A DNA stretch of 64,000 bases from Streptomyces pilosus (GCF_014649835.1 NZ_BMTU01000007.1:186001-250000); one strand, 5' to 3'; positions 1 through 8,643 are shown, counted from the stretch's first letter. Program-made: numbers and translations. The notes: generated from the letters alone by a model not told the origin.

Positions 1-59
1 CCGTGGGGACCACCCCGCAGGCCTACCGGCGCACGTTCAGGGGCCCGGAGGCCGCCTGA
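1..59 (+). CDS. AraC/GlxA-type transcriptional regulator, C-terminal end only
   Basis: Only the last 18 codons lie inside the window, read from position 3 and ending at TGA 57-59. The tail contains VGTTPQAYRRTFR. A stretch of the form VG-x-x-P-x-x-YRR-x-F is the usual end of the second helix-turn-helix of AraC-family regulators, especially the GlxA type with an N-terminal DJ-1/PfpI domain. The gene converges on the P450 gene, whose stop is 20 bases away, so it is not in the terpene operon. Whether it controls that operon cannot be judged from this fragment. Confidence 0.6.
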   Translation, partial: VGTTPQAYRRTFRGPEAA

Positions 60-78
60 ACGCGTGCCGCGCGCGGGG

Positions 79-1449
79 TCAGCGGGGCAGGGCCCGCAAC
101 ATCAGCCGGCGGGGCCGGAGCGTGATGCCGATCCGGGGCCGGGCATCCGAACCGGACACGTGCTCGAACCGGTAGGCGGAGGCGATCGCCGCGGTGAGGA
201 GCGTGAGCTCGGCCATCGAGAAGTGGTCGCTGGGGCACTTCCGGTTGCCCACGCTGAACGGGCTCATCGCGTACTTGGGCACGTCCCCGGACCGCTCCGG
301 CAGCCAGCGGTCGGGGTCGAACTCCTCGTGCCGCTCGTAGGAGCGCCGGTCGCGCTGGATGGCGTACGGACTGTAGATGAGGTCCGCCCCCTCGGGAATG
401 CGGTACCCGCCGAGTTCCGTGTCGGCCACCGCGCGGCGGGTCAATATCCATACGGCCGGATACAGCCGCAGGGTCTCCGTGACGACATTCGCGGTGTACG
501 TCAGCTTCCGGACGTCGTCGAATGCGACCGGCCGGTCCCCTACGACGGTTTTCACCTCCTCGCGGATCTTGTCCCCGAGTTCCGGGTGCTCGGTGAGCAC
601 CAGGAGGAGCGACATGACGGTCGAGCCGACGGTTTCACTGCCGGGGGTGAGGATGGCGATGACCTGGTCGTGGATCTCCTGTTCCCCGATGGGCTCGCCA
701 TTGTCGTCCTTCGCGTCGAGCAAAGCCGTCAGCAAATCGTCCGGCTTTTGACCGCTTGCCCGTCGGTCGGCGACGATCTCGTCGACCAGGACATGCAAAT
801 CGGCCAGCGCCCGGTTGAATTCCCGATTGGCCGGGAGCGGCACCTTGTACAGCGGGCCGAGCGGCACCACCATGCGCTGGTACATGCCGCTGAACAGGGT
901 GGCGAGGTCGGTGCAGATGCGGTCGGCCCGGGCGTCCATGTAGCTGCCGCGCATGAGGCAGCGGGCGGCGATCCGGACGGCCACCCGGAAGGACTCCGCC
1001 GTGATGTCCAGCTCCGCCCCGGAGGCCCAGCGCTCCACGAGTGCCTGGGCCTCCTCCGCCATGACGGGCCCGTAGGCGGGGATCGCGTCGAGCTTGAAGG
1101 CGGGCTGGATGGTGCGGCGCTGGCGGCGGTGCAGCGGGCCGTTGGCGGTGGCCACGCCCTCGTCGCCGAGCAGGTCCTGGAGGGACTCCCACAGCGGTCC
1201 GGCGATGATGTAGTCGGGGCTCAGGGCCACCGCCCCGGTGAGGGCGGGGGTGGTGACGGCGTACACCGTCTTCGGTCCGAGCCGCAGGCGCACGACGTCG
1301 CCGTGGTCGCGCAGGGCGGACATGAAGGCCAGCGGGTCGCGCGCCAGTTTCCAGCCGTGGCCGAGGAGGGGGACTCCCCCGCCGGCCAGGGGCGGCTCGT
1401 GCCGCGCGCTCGCCTCGGACGCTCCGGGCTTCACCGATTCGACGGTCAT
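79..1449 (-). CDS. cyp170A1: Cytochrome P450, CYP170A1-type albaflavenone synthase
   Basis: A 456-residue cytosolic P450 that by homology oxidises epi-isozizaene to albaflavenols and then albaflavenone. The I-helix segment AILTPGSET lies at about 265-273, the ExxR motif (ETLR) at about 325-328, and the heme loop FSVGNRKCPSDHF has its ligand Cys at about 405. The ATG is fixed by a four-base ATGA overlap with the stop of the terpene synthase, so the two genes are translationally coupled. The PSDHF after the Cys and the DDLLT/DAKDD stretch at about 237-249 match CYP170A1. In S. coelicolor that enzyme also has a second, metal-dependent farnesene synthase site; whether this one does is inference. 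Its redox partners are not encoded nearby. Confidence 0.93.
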   Translation of the reverse strand: MTVESVKPGASEASARHEPPLAGGGVPLLGHGWKLARDPLAFMSALRDHGDVVRLRLGPKTVYAVTTPALTGAVALSPDYIIAGPLWESLQDLLGDEGVATANGPLHRRQRRTIQPAFKLDAIPAYGPVMAEEAQALVERWASGAELDITAESFRVAVRIAARCLMRGSYMDARADRICTDLATLFSGMYQRMVVPLGPLYKVPLPANREFNRALADLHVLVDEIVADRRASGQKPDDLLTALLDAKDDNGEPIGEQEIHDQVIAILTPGSETVGSTVMSLLLVLTEHPELGDKIREEVKTVVGDRPVAFDDVRKLTYTANVVTETLRLYPAVWILTRRAVADTELGGYRIPEGADLIYSPYAIQRDRRSYERHEEFDPDRWLPERSGDVPKYAMSPFSVGNRKCPSDHFSMAELTLLTAAIASAYRFEHVSGSDARPRIGITLRPRRLMLRALPR

Positions 1450-2531
1450 TTCCCACCTGCCGCTTCGTTGTTGACGTACGGGGGCGTGGACCGGTCGTCC
1501 CAGCTGTCGACCCGGTACCGGCCGGACTCGTGGTGGAACCAGTAGACGGAGCTGAACCAGTTCCGCATGGTGCCGACGCATGTGCGCACGGCAGTACCCG
1601 TCTCCTTTCCTGCCACCGTGCCGTCGTCCAGCACGTCGGCGAACCGTAACGCGTCCTTCTCGGCCTGCTGGAATTCGCGGATGCATTCCTCCACGCGATG
1701 CCTCATGTCGGCAATGGCCTCTTCGAGTGTCAGCCCTTCGTGGGTGACGAGACTGATTCCGAGATTGTGCACCTCACTGCCCGCTATTTCCTTCGGCAGC
1801 GAGCAGAGGTCGTTGTACCAGGCGGCGAATTCCTGACTGAGCAGTGCCGCCTTCCGGTAGGCCGGGTTCTTCCTCACCTTCTCCGGCAGTTCACGGCCCG
1901 CGCTCGGTTCCAGCAGATCGGTCCAGATCCAGTGCGCGAACGTGAGCCGGCGCAGTTCCAGGTATTCCTCGACGGTGGGGACGATTCCCTCCGTGCGGTT
2001 GTGGAATTCACGGTCGTACGCCTCGATCACCGCGTGGAAGTGCCGGGCGAACCGGGCGTTCCAGGTGTCCGGCAGGAACCCGTACAGCCGCAGCACGCTG
2101 TCCGCGAGCCCCGCGACCACCGGGTCCCGGTGACCGAGGTGGTCCCGGGGGTGGTCGAGGGCCGTGTGCAGCCGGTCCCTGAGCCGCCGCCAGGCCTCGG
2201 GGCGGCCGTGGACGATGTCGCGGTCGTGCCGGTCGTCCCAGACGAAGAACCACGCGCTGTAGTCCGCGATCGCCTGGAGGACGTCGTCGGGAGCGGCCGT
2301 GTAGTACCCCGCCATCAGGTCCGTGTAGCACAGGCCGTCGGCATATTCCGCCACCTTGTCGGGAGGCATGAGCCGCTTTTCGAGCAGCCACGCCCGCGTC
2401 GTCTCCTGAAGCTTCGGCCAATACGGATGGAGTTGCCGGGGAAACTCCCCTTCGATCACCGGAAGAGACAGAGCCGGTGGAACTGCGACGGTGGTCGGTG
2501 TCGATGTGGTGCCGTGTGACAAAGCATGCAC
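1446..2531 (-). CDS. cyc1: Epi-isozizaene synthase (class I sesquiterpene cyclase)
   Basis: This enzyme cyclises farnesyl diphosphate to the tricyclic sesquiterpene epi-isozizaene, the first step towards the antibiotic albaflavenone. The protein has 361 residues, the same length as the S. coelicolor enzyme as I recall it. The aspartate-rich motif DDRHD is at 99-103 and the second Mg-binding motif NDLCSLPKE (NSE/DTE triad) is near 240-248. I chose GTG at 2531 because it gives the known N-terminus (VHALSHGTT) and follows an AGGGG about seven bases upstream; no in-frame ATG is nearby. It is the first gene of a two-gene operon and overlaps the P450 gene by four bases. Confidence 0.96.
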   Translation of the reverse strand: MHALSHGTTSTPTTVAVPPALSLPVIEGEFPRQLHPYWPKLQETTRAWLLEKRLMPPDKVAEYADGLCYTDLMAGYYTAAPDDVLQAIADYSAWFFVWDDRHDRDIVHGRPEAWRRLRDRLHTALDHPRDHLGHRDPVVAGLADSVLRLYGFLPDTWNARFARHFHAVIEAYDREFHNRTEGIVPTVEEYLELRRLTFAHWIWTDLLEPSAGRELPEKVRKNPAYRKAALLSQEFAAWYNDLCSLPKEIAGSEVHNLGISLVTHEGLTLEEAIADMRHRVEECIREFQQAEKDALRFADVLDDGTVAGKETGTAVRTCVGTMRNWFSSVYWFHHESGRYRVDSWDDRSTPPYVNNEAAGGK

Positions 2532-2629
2532 GAACAATCCCCTCTCAGCCGCCGGTCGGCGTGCGCCCGTCCCCCGAGCCGGGCGCACGCCGTGGGTATC
2601 ACCGCACCCCCATTCAGCACCACAACTGA

Positions 2630-2644
2630 CCGTTCTGGGAACGG
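2630..2644 (-). promoter_or_regulatory. Inverted repeat upstream of the terpene operon (candidate operator)
   Basis: CCGTTC-TGG-GAACGG is a perfect 6-bp inverted repeat with a 3-bp spacer. It lies about 100 bases upstream of the synthase start, in the only promoter-sized gap of the operon. It could bind a dimeric regulator. No convincing -10/-35 pair was found, so its position relative to the promoter is unknown. Confidence 0.3.
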
Positions 2645-2680
2645 ATTTGCTTCTTTCACTACTTCTCCGCAGACCAAGAA

Positions 2681-2722
2681 GCACGGCGCCCGGCCGGAAC
2701 GAGGTCCGGCCGGGCGCCGTGC
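2681..2722 (-). terminator. Intrinsic terminator downstream of def
   Basis: A perfect 18-bp stem (2681-2698 paired with 2705-2722) encloses the 6-base loop acgagg. It sits 27 bases past the def stop and upstream of the terpene operon. There is only a short mixed tract after the stem, as is common for Streptomyces terminators. Confidence 0.8.
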
Positions 2723-2749
2723 GCGGGGCGGTGAAGGTGCCGCCGCCGG

Positions 2750-3400
2750 TCAGTCGTTGGCGACCACGGGGTAGCGCGGCTCGTTCTCGGCCATCTGCCG
2801 CAGCGCCGCCTTGCGCTCCCGCTTGGAGAGCCGGTCGATGTACAGAGAGCCGTAGAGGTGGTCGGTCTCGTGCTGCAAACACCGTGCGAAGTAGCCGGTG
2901 CCGCGCACCCGGACCGGGTTGCCCTTCTCGTCCTGGCCGGTCACCTCGGCGTAGTCGGGGCGGGCCAGCGACGCGTACGCGGTGGGCACCGACAGGCAGC
3001 CCTCGCTGCTGTCGTCCAGCCGGCGCCGCTCGGCGGGCAGCTCCACGAGCTTCGGGTTGCAGATCACGCCGGTGTGCCGCACGCCCTCGTCGTCCGGGCA
3101 GTCGTAGACGAAGACCTTCAGGTCGACACCGATCTGGTTGGCGGCCAGGCCCACGCCCTCGGCGGTGCGCTGGCTGGCGAACATGTCGGCGACCAGCTGC
3201 TGGAACTCCTCGCCGAAGTCCGTGACGTCCTTGCACTCCTTGTGCAGCACCGGGTTGCCGACCACCGTGATGGGGCGCGAGGTACCGCGCTCCCGCCAGG
3301 CCGCCTCGCGCTCCTCGCAGTCCTCCGTGTCGATGACGTACCCCTCGTCGTCGACGGGGAGCACGCCCGCGTGCTGCTGATCGGTGTCCTGCTGCGCCAT
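2750..3400 (-). CDS. def: Peptide deformylase
   Basis: Removes the formyl group from the N-terminal methionine of new proteins in the cytosol. All three catalytic motifs of the metal enzyme are present in 216 residues: GVGLAANQIG (82-91), EGCLS (133-137, with the metal-ligand Cys) and QHETDH (176-181, with two metal-ligand His and the catalytic Glu). An acidic N-terminal extension of about 40 residues precedes the core; I recall such extensions in other actinobacterial deformylases. The ATG at 3400 is the only sensible start. It is transcribed alone or from the upstream TPR gene (126-base gap) and ends before a strong terminator. Confidence 0.96.
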   Translation of the reverse strand: MAQQDTDQQHAGVLPVDDEGYVIDTEDCEEREAAWRERGTSRPITVVGNPVLHKECKDVTDFGEEFQQLVADMFASQRTAEGVGLAANQIGVDLKVFVYDCPDDEGVRHTGVICNPKLVELPAERRRLDDSSEGCLSVPTAYASLARPDYAEVTGQDEKGNPVRVRGTGYFARCLQHETDHLYGSLYIDRLSKRERKAALRQMAENEPRYPVVAND

Positions 3401-3526
3401 GACCGACGTGTGCCTTCCTCAATGGAACCCGGGTTGATGCTCGATACAGGGTACGGGGAAACGCACCCCGGGAGGGGCGCGGGGAACCGCGCGGTCACCC
3501 CCGCGGACCGCGCCCGGTGATCGGTC

Positions 3527-4507
3527 TCAGCACACCTCTTCGAGATCCCGCCAGTCGCGCGAGTCCGGGCTGTCCGCCACCCACCCGTCCAGCAGCCCCC
3601 GGACCAGCGAAGCCGGCGCGGCCAGCCCGCACTCGCGCTCGGGCACCCACGACTGCCCGTCCGTGACGTGGCCCAGCGGACCGGGGTGCCCCGGCTCACT
3701 GTGGTCGTGCGGGTCGAGGTGCTCGCCCTCGCCCTCGTCGGACGGCATCCGGGACTCCGAGCACATCCGGCACAGCAGCCGCACGGAGGACGACCAGTCC
3801 TCGGCGGCGAAACCGGCGTCGGAGGCGAGCTGTTCCAGCGCGTCCCGGTCGGCCTCGGACGCCGCCTCCAGCAGCACCACCCAGGTCGGCACCGGCGAGG
3901 GCGCCCACAACTCGATCTCGTCGAAGACCGGGTAGGTGTGGCCGGCGGCGGTGCTCCGCTCGCCGTGCGGCACACCGTCGTGCAGCACGACCTCGCCCCA
4001 GCGGCGCCCGGAGGACGGCAGCGGGATGGACAGCACCTCGATCCGGGCGGGGTCCAGGCGCCGGCCCCACACGACCTCCGCCTCCCCCTCCGGGGACAGC
4101 CGGACGGCCGCGCTGCCCAGGTCCATGCCGAGGGGCTCGCCGGAGTCGGTGGCCGGTCCCGGCACCTTCAGGCCGTAGGCCTGCCAAGCCCGCCGGGCCA
4201 GCGGCCAGTCCTGGAGGGCGGTGGCCGCGATGCCGACGTTCCACCAGTCGGGAGCACCGGTGTCGCGGTCGAGCAGCGCGACGGCGCGCAGACCGGCCGC
4301 GCGCGCCTGTTCCCAGTCGTGGCGGAACTTGTGCAGCAGCGCGAGGTTGAACCAGGACTCCGACAGCCAGGGTTCCAGGTCGGCGGCACGTGTCAGCAGC
4401 GCGCCCGCGTCCTCGTACCGGCCGTCGCCGATGAGCGTGAACGCGCGGTCGGTGGCCTGCCGCCAGGAGGCGGAGGGCCGGTGCCGTCCCTTGCCGAAGA
4501 TCCTCAC
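3527..4507 (-). CDS. TPR-containing protein of unknown function
   Basis: A 326-residue cytosolic protein. Residues from about 20 to 130 form tetratricopeptide-like helices (pattern ESWFNLALLHKFRHDWEQA), a fold used for protein-protein contacts. The rest is acidic and contains EGEGEHLDPHDHSEPG. I do not recognise an enzymatic motif. I chose GTG at 4507 rather than ATG at 4618: the codons between them have A/T-rich third positions unlike the rest of the gene, while from VRIFGKGRHR onward the codon use is typical. It precedes def in the same direction. The mid-protein region resembles immunity- or scaffold-type Streptomyces proteins only loosely. Confidence 0.7.
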   Translation of the reverse strand: MRIFGKGRHRPSASWRQATDRAFTLIGDGRYEDAGALLTRAADLEPWLSESWFNLALLHKFRHDWEQARAAGLRAVALLDRDTGAPDWWNVGIAATALQDWPLARRAWQAYGLKVPGPATDSGEPLGMDLGSAAVRLSPEGEAEVVWGRRLDPARIEVLSIPLPSSGRRWGEVVLHDGVPHGERSTAAGHTYPVFDEIELWAPSPVPTWVVLLEAASEADRDALEQLASDAGFAAEDWSSSVRLLCRMCSESRMPSDEGEGEHLDPHDHSEPGHPGPLGHVTDGQSWVPERECGLAAPASLVRGLLDGWVADSPDSRDWRDLEEVC

Positions 4508-4664
4508 GATTCCCGCCTGCCAGTTCCGTTCGGTGGGCCGGCTGTTCCGATCCGCGCCCCCGGACACCCTCTCCTTCGCATCCAACCACGTACGGCCACG
4601 AGGACGCTCATTACCCATGGGTTACCCAGCCTCGTGCGGGGTCAGACAGCCGTGTTCGCGGCTC

Positions 4665-5912
4665 TCACCGCGAGCGGTCCGGGTACTCACGTGCCTCCTC
4701 CGTGTTCCGTGACAGGACTCGGGCCAGCGCGTCGACCACCTCCGGCGCGTACTCCCCGGCGGCGGCGAGCCTCAGGTCCTCCAGGGCTGTCAGCGGCCCG
4801 CCGGGACCTCCTTCCCTGGACTTCTCCTCGTACGCGTTCACCACCCGGACGATCCGTGCCGCGAGCGGCTGCTCACCGTGCGGGTCGGCCTGCCGTTCGA
4901 CGATCCGGGCGACCCGGGGGTCGACGCCGGTCTGGCGTACGACCGCGCCGCCGAGCAGGGCGATCCGCCGCTGTTCGGTCACCGGCAGGACCGCGGTGGC
5001 CCCGGCGGGGACCGGGTCGACGAGGCTGAGCTGGCCGATGTCGTGCATCAGTGCCGCGTGCTCCAGCACGATCAGTTCCGGTTCGGTAAGCCCGAGGTCC
5101 CGGCCCACGGCCCGGCTCAGGGCGGCGACCCGGCGGGCGTGCCCGGCGGGGGTGTACCCGGCGATCTCGGTGGCACGGGCGAGGGAGGCGATGGTCTGCC
5201 GGTAGGTGGCGCGCACGGCGGCGTACCGCCGGTAGGACAGCTGCGCGAGCAGCAGGGGGACCGAGAAGACGGGCAGCGCCCACAGTCCGACCACCGCGAC
5301 CCCGAGGGCCATCACCGCGCCGGTGGCGAGGACGGCGGCCGCGATGCCGGGAAGGGCCCGCAGCTCGTCGCGGAGCATCGGCAGGAAGGGCCAGCCGGTG
5401 CGGGAGCGGGCGAGCGCGGCGGCGAGCACGGCGTCGCACAGCGCGGACAGCGACAGCAGGGCGAGCAGCAGCAGCGCGTGGGCGGGGCCGCCCCAGTCGT
5501 CGAACGCCCCCCGGCCGGAGAGGGGCTGGAAGCAGACGGCGACGAAGCCGACGGCCAGGACCCGGCGGGCCGGTGCGTCGAGGGCGTGCCCGTCGCCGCG
5601 CCCGACGTGCGGCACGCTGCCGAGCAGGGAGGCGGCAAGCACCACGGTGACGACCTGTGCGGCGCCGTGCTGGGCCGGGCGTCCGGCGATCTCCCCCAGC
5701 AGCGCGTACGACAGCGATCCGGCGGCGGCGAGCGGCGCGGCCTCCCGGATCAGGGTGCCGCCCCGCCGGGTGAGCTCGCCGACGGTGACGAGCAGCCCGA
5801 AGGCCAGGGCGGCCCCCCGGTCCTCGACGCCGTCGTGGAGGGTGCTGCCCAGGGAACCGGCGGCCAGGACGGCGGCGCAGACGTGCACGACGGTGTGCAG
5901 GCGGGGCCTCAC
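4665..5912 (-). CDS. Membrane protein with a degenerate HD-GYP-like domain
   Basis: A 415-residue protein. The first 250 residues or so are hydrophobic with several membrane segments. An HD domain follows: AGHARRVAALSRAVG, then LEHAALMHDIGQL carrying the HD pair. Unlike its neighbour it lacks the HHExxDGxGYP motif; the equivalent region reads ERQADPHGEQP. It therefore probably does not hydrolyse cyclic di-GMP in the standard way and may be regulatory. The start is GTG at 5912, which overlaps the stop of the HD-GYP gene by four bases (GTGA), so the two proteins are co-translated. They look like a duplicated pair that diverged. Confidence 0.75.
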   Translation of the reverse strand: MRPRLHTVVHVCAAVLAAGSLGSTLHDGVEDRGAALAFGLLVTVGELTRRGGTLIREAAPLAAAGSLSYALLGEIAGRPAQHGAAQVVTVVLAASLLGSVPHVGRGDGHALDAPARRVLAVGFVAVCFQPLSGRGAFDDWGGPAHALLLLALLSLSALCDAVLAAALARSRTGWPFLPMLRDELRALPGIAAAVLATGAVMALGVAVVGLWALPVFSVPLLLAQLSYRRYAAVRATYRQTIASLARATEIAGYTPAGHARRVAALSRAVGRDLGLTEPELIVLEHAALMHDIGQLSLVDPVPAGATAVLPVTEQRRIALLGGAVVRQTGVDPRVARIVERQADPHGEQPLAARIVRVVNAYEEKSREGGPGGPLTALEDLRLAAAGEYAPEVVDALARVLSRNTEEAREYPDRSR

Positions 5913-7288
5913 CGGCGTGCCCCGGGCCGGTCGGTGAGGCTCCGGGCGGCGGGGCCGGGCACGGCGGTGGTGCGGGACTCGTCGGCGGTCACCGCGGGAT
6001 GCCATCCCGTCCGGCCGACGGCCCGTACCAGCGCGCCCACCATCCGCGGGTCGAAGTGGCTGCCCGCGCACCGGCGGAGCTCCTCCAGCGCGACGGGGAC
6101 GGGCCTCGCCCTGCTGTAGGAGCGGGTGGAGGTCATCGCGTCGAAGGCGTCGGCGACGGCGACCACCCGGGCGGACTCGGGGATCTGACCGCCCGCCAGT
6201 CCGTAGGGGTAACCGGATCCGTCGAGGCGCTCGTGGTGGTGCAGCACCGCCGCGCGGGCCTCGCCGAGGAAGGAGATGCCCCGCACCATCTCGTGTCCGT
6301 ACTCGGGGTGCAGTTCGATCACCCGGCGCTCCTCCGCGGTCAGCGGGCCGTTCTTGGTGAGCAGCCGGGTGGGCACGCCGAGCTTGCCGACGTCGTGCAG
6401 GATGCCCGCGAAGCGCAGCATCTCGACGCGTTCGTCGTCCAGGCCGAGCTCCCGCGCGATCATCATGGACGCCCGCCCGACGCGCTCGCTGTGCCCGCGT
6501 GTGTAGCCGTCCTTGATGTCGACGGCCTGGACGAGCGCGCGGATGGTGGCCTGGTGGGCGGCCCGCTCACGGTGGGCCTGGGCGAACGCCCACCAGGAGA
6601 CGCCCATCGGCAGCAGCACGAGCAGGGCCGCGACGGGCCCGTACGCGCTGCGCCACAGCAGCGCCATCATCAGCCCGGCGAGTCCGTGCACGGTCAGCGG
6701 CGCCAGGGTCCTCAGGAACCGCCCCGACCAGTCGGCCGCGGCCGCCGTCCGCCGTCCGCGCGGCGGCGCGCCGGCCGCCGACGGCAGGCCGCCGTCGAGC
6801 AGGGTGAGCACCAGGCAGAACGCCGCGACGGCGGCCCCGGCCGCCGCGAGTGCCCCCGGTACGTCGCAGTCCGCCACGGCGTCCCGCCCGCCGGCCGCCA
6901 GGTGGGTGCGGCTCGCGGCCCACACCGCGAGGACCAGCCGCCCGGCCCGCCACAGCCTGCGCACCCGGTGCGGCCGCTGTTCCACGGGGAGCAGCAGCGC
7001 CCCCGGCAGCGCGACGAGCGCCGCGGCCTGCGGCGGCAGCAGGGAGGCCCCGGCGAGCAGGACGGGGTGGAAGACGCCGCCCGGGTACGGGGCGGCGACG
7101 AGGCGCGAGCGGGCGACGCGCTCGCATCCGGCGTACAGCGCGGCGAGCAGGAGGACCGGTGTCCAGGGGACGTGACCGCCGGGCGGGAGACCCGGTGACG
7201 GGAGCACCGGGAGGGGGAGCAGGCAGAGCAGGGCCAGCAGGGCGACACCGGCGACATACGCCCGGGCCCGTGCCGGTAACGCCTCCAT
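5909..7288 (-). CDS. Membrane HD-GYP domain phosphohydrolase
   Basis: A 459-residue protein with several N-terminal membrane segments (to about residue 240) and a C-terminal HD-GYP domain. The catalytic signatures are complete: RGHSERV, LHDVGKLGVP (near 295), LHPEYGHEM, LHHHERLDGSGYP (near 350) and DAFDAMTSTRSY. The family typically degrades cyclic di-GMP, which in Streptomyces controls development, though some members use other cyclic nucleotides. The start ATG at 7288 has a GGGGAGGGG ribosome site just upstream. It is co-translated with the degenerate partner downstream and lies 146 bases past rsrA in the same direction. Confidence 0.88.
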   Translation of the reverse strand: MEALPARARAYVAGVALLALLCLLPLPVLPSPGLPPGGHVPWTPVLLLAALYAGCERVARSRLVAAPYPGGVFHPVLLAGASLLPPQAAALVALPGALLLPVEQRPHRVRRLWRAGRLVLAVWAASRTHLAAGGRDAVADCDVPGALAAAGAAVAAFCLVLTLLDGGLPSAAGAPPRGRRTAAAADWSGRFLRTLAPLTVHGLAGLMMALLWRSAYGPVAALLVLLPMGVSWWAFAQAHRERAAHQATIRALVQAVDIKDGYTRGHSERVGRASMMIARELGLDDERVEMLRFAGILHDVGKLGVPTRLLTKNGPLTAEERRVIELHPEYGHEMVRGISFLGEARAAVLHHHERLDGSGYPYGLAGGQIPESARVVAVADAFDAMTSTRSYSRARPVPVALEELRRCAGSHFDPRMVGALVRAVGRTGWHPAVTADESRTTAVPGPAARSLTDRPGARR

Positions 7289-7434
7289 GAGCCCCTCCCC
7301 CGACCGTGCCCCGCCGCACTCGGCCTGCCGTCCGCAGGCTCTGGAGCCTAGGACGGCGGGGGGTGCCTCCACGGGCCGATAACCCGCGGATTAGCACGTA
7401 CGAGTGACACGGGGGGCCGGGGGCCGGCAGGAGG

Positions 7435-7737
7435 TCAGGACTCCTGCGGGGTGGCCGTGACGTCCTGGTCGGGGACGGCCTGGCCGGAGCGGATGAGATC
7501 GATCCGGCCCATGACCTTGGAGCGCAGGTCGCCCGGCACGTCGTCCTGTCCGCAGCAGCGCTTGACCAGCTTCTTCACGGCCTGCTCGAGCCCGTACTTC
7601 TCCAGGCACGGGGAGCATTCCTCGAAGTGGTGCTCGAACTTCACACAGTCCGAATCGGGCATCTCACGGTCGAGGAACTCGTAGAGATGATCGAGGATTT
7701 CGCTGCAATCCGTCTCGTGCGGCTCTCCGCAGCTCAT
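7435..7737 (-). CDS. rsrA: RsrA, redox-sensing zinc anti-sigma factor
   Basis: A 100-residue anti-sigma factor that binds and inactivates SigR when reduced and releases it on disulfide formation. The ZAS motif is intact: Cys11, His37, Cys41 and Cys44 match the zinc/redox residues of S. coelicolor RsrA. Further Cys at 3, 31, 61 and 62 also match the family. Its ATG at 7737 overlaps the SigR stop by four bases (ATGA), giving a coupled sigma/anti-sigma pair. Expression is expected from the SigR-dependent promoter upstream of sigR, closing a feedback loop. Confidence 0.96.
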   Translation of the reverse strand: MSCGEPHETDCSEILDHLYEFLDREMPDSDCVKFEHHFEECSPCLEKYGLEQAVKKLVKRCCGQDDVPGDLRSKVMGRIDLIRSGQAVPDQDVTATPQES

Positions 7738-8420
7738 GACCCCGAGCCTTTCGCTTCGTTCGACTCTCCGGCACCGGCCGGGACCAGCCCGCGCTCGCGC
7801 GCGTAGTCCTCGAGCATGCCGCGCAGCTGGCGGCGCCCCCGGTGCAGCCGGGACATCACCGTACCGATGGGTGTCCCCATGATGTCGGCGATCTCCTTGT
7901 AGGCAAAGCCCTCGACATCGGCGAGATACACCGCGATGCGGAACTCCTCGGGGATCGCCTGGAGTGCTTCCTTCACGTCCGAGTCGGGCAGGTGGTCCAG
8001 CGCCTGCGACTCGGCGGAGCGCAGACCGGTCGACATGTGCGACTCGGCGCGCGCGAGCTGCCAGTCCTCGATCTCCTCGGCCGCGCTGCGCTGCGGTTCG
8101 CGCTGCTTCTTGCGGTACGAGTTGATGAAGGTGTTGGTGAGGATCCGGTACAGCCAGGCCTTGAGGTTGGTGCCTTCGCGGAACTGGTGGAAGGACGCGT
8201 ACGCCTTGGCGTACGTCTCCTGCACCAGGTCCTCGGCGTCGGCGGGGTTGCGCGTCATGCGCAGTGCGGCCGAGTACATCTGGTCGAGGAACTCCAGGGC
8301 GTCCCGCTCGAAGCGCGCGCTGCGCTCCTCGGTCGACTCCGCTCTTGCGCTGCCCCGGCCCTCGGGCTGCTCCGCCTGGCCGTGTTCGGTCCCTGCGTCG
8401 GTACCGGGAACCGGACCCAC
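7734..8420 (-). CDS. sigR: SigR, ECF sigma factor of the thiol-oxidative stress response
   Basis: A 228-residue ECF sigma factor that directs RNA polymerase to GGAAT-N18-GTT promoters when freed from RsrA. Region 2 is visible in ALRMTRNPADAEDLVQETYAKAY and region 4 in IPEEFRIAVYLADVEGFAYKEIADI (quoted here in parts: EEFRIAVYLADVEG, YKEIADIMG, GTVMSRLHRGR). The start taken is GTG 8420, giving the length of the classical SigR. An AAGGAGG overlaps this GTG, which is too close for a normal ribosome site, so initiation here is unusual. The same frame stays open upstream to ATG 8585 (the SigR' isoform, listed separately). Confidence 0.95.
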   Translation of the reverse strand: MGPVPGTDAGTEHGQAEQPEGRGSARAESTEERSARFERDALEFLDQMYSAALRMTRNPADAEDLVQETYAKAYASFHQFREGTNLKAWLYRILTNTFINSYRKKQREPQRSAAEEIEDWQLARAESHMSTGLRSAESQALDHLPDSDVKEALQAIPEEFRIAVYLADVEGFAYKEIADIMGTPIGTVMSRLHRGRRQLRGMLEDYARERGLVPAGAGESNEAKGSGS

Positions 8421-8585
8421 CTCCTTCGATGTCGTCGCGAGACCGAGACCGGTCTCACCCGAATCGGAGGATAGACGACGATCCGGTCCGCCCGCCGCCC
8501 GAACAGGGGCGGTCTTCGCCGCGTGCAGCACCGTCCACTCCAGGTCGGCGCGGGCACTGCGGCTCGGGCAGAACGTGGAACCCAT
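8421..8585 (-). other. N-terminal extension of the long SigR' isoform
   Basis: In frame with sigR, ATG 8585 (MGSTFCPSRS) adds exactly 55 residues before the classical start. It has an AGGAGAGGA ribosome site 10 or 11 bases upstream. In S. coelicolor an unstable isoform with a 55-residue extension is made from the stress-induced transcript and is degraded by Clp proteases; identical length and position here suggest the same device. The extension contains one Cys (FCPSRS). Confidence 0.8.
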
Positions 8586-8643
8586 GCGGCGGACTTCCTC
8601 TCCTACGACGGTGGCGCCGTCGACCGGCAGATACGTCCGTCCC

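Noticed and set aside
4508..4618. ATG 4618 as start of the TPR gene
   Set aside because: The first 13 codons after it have many A/T third positions, unlike the coding part, and GTG 4507 lies at the change to typical codon use.
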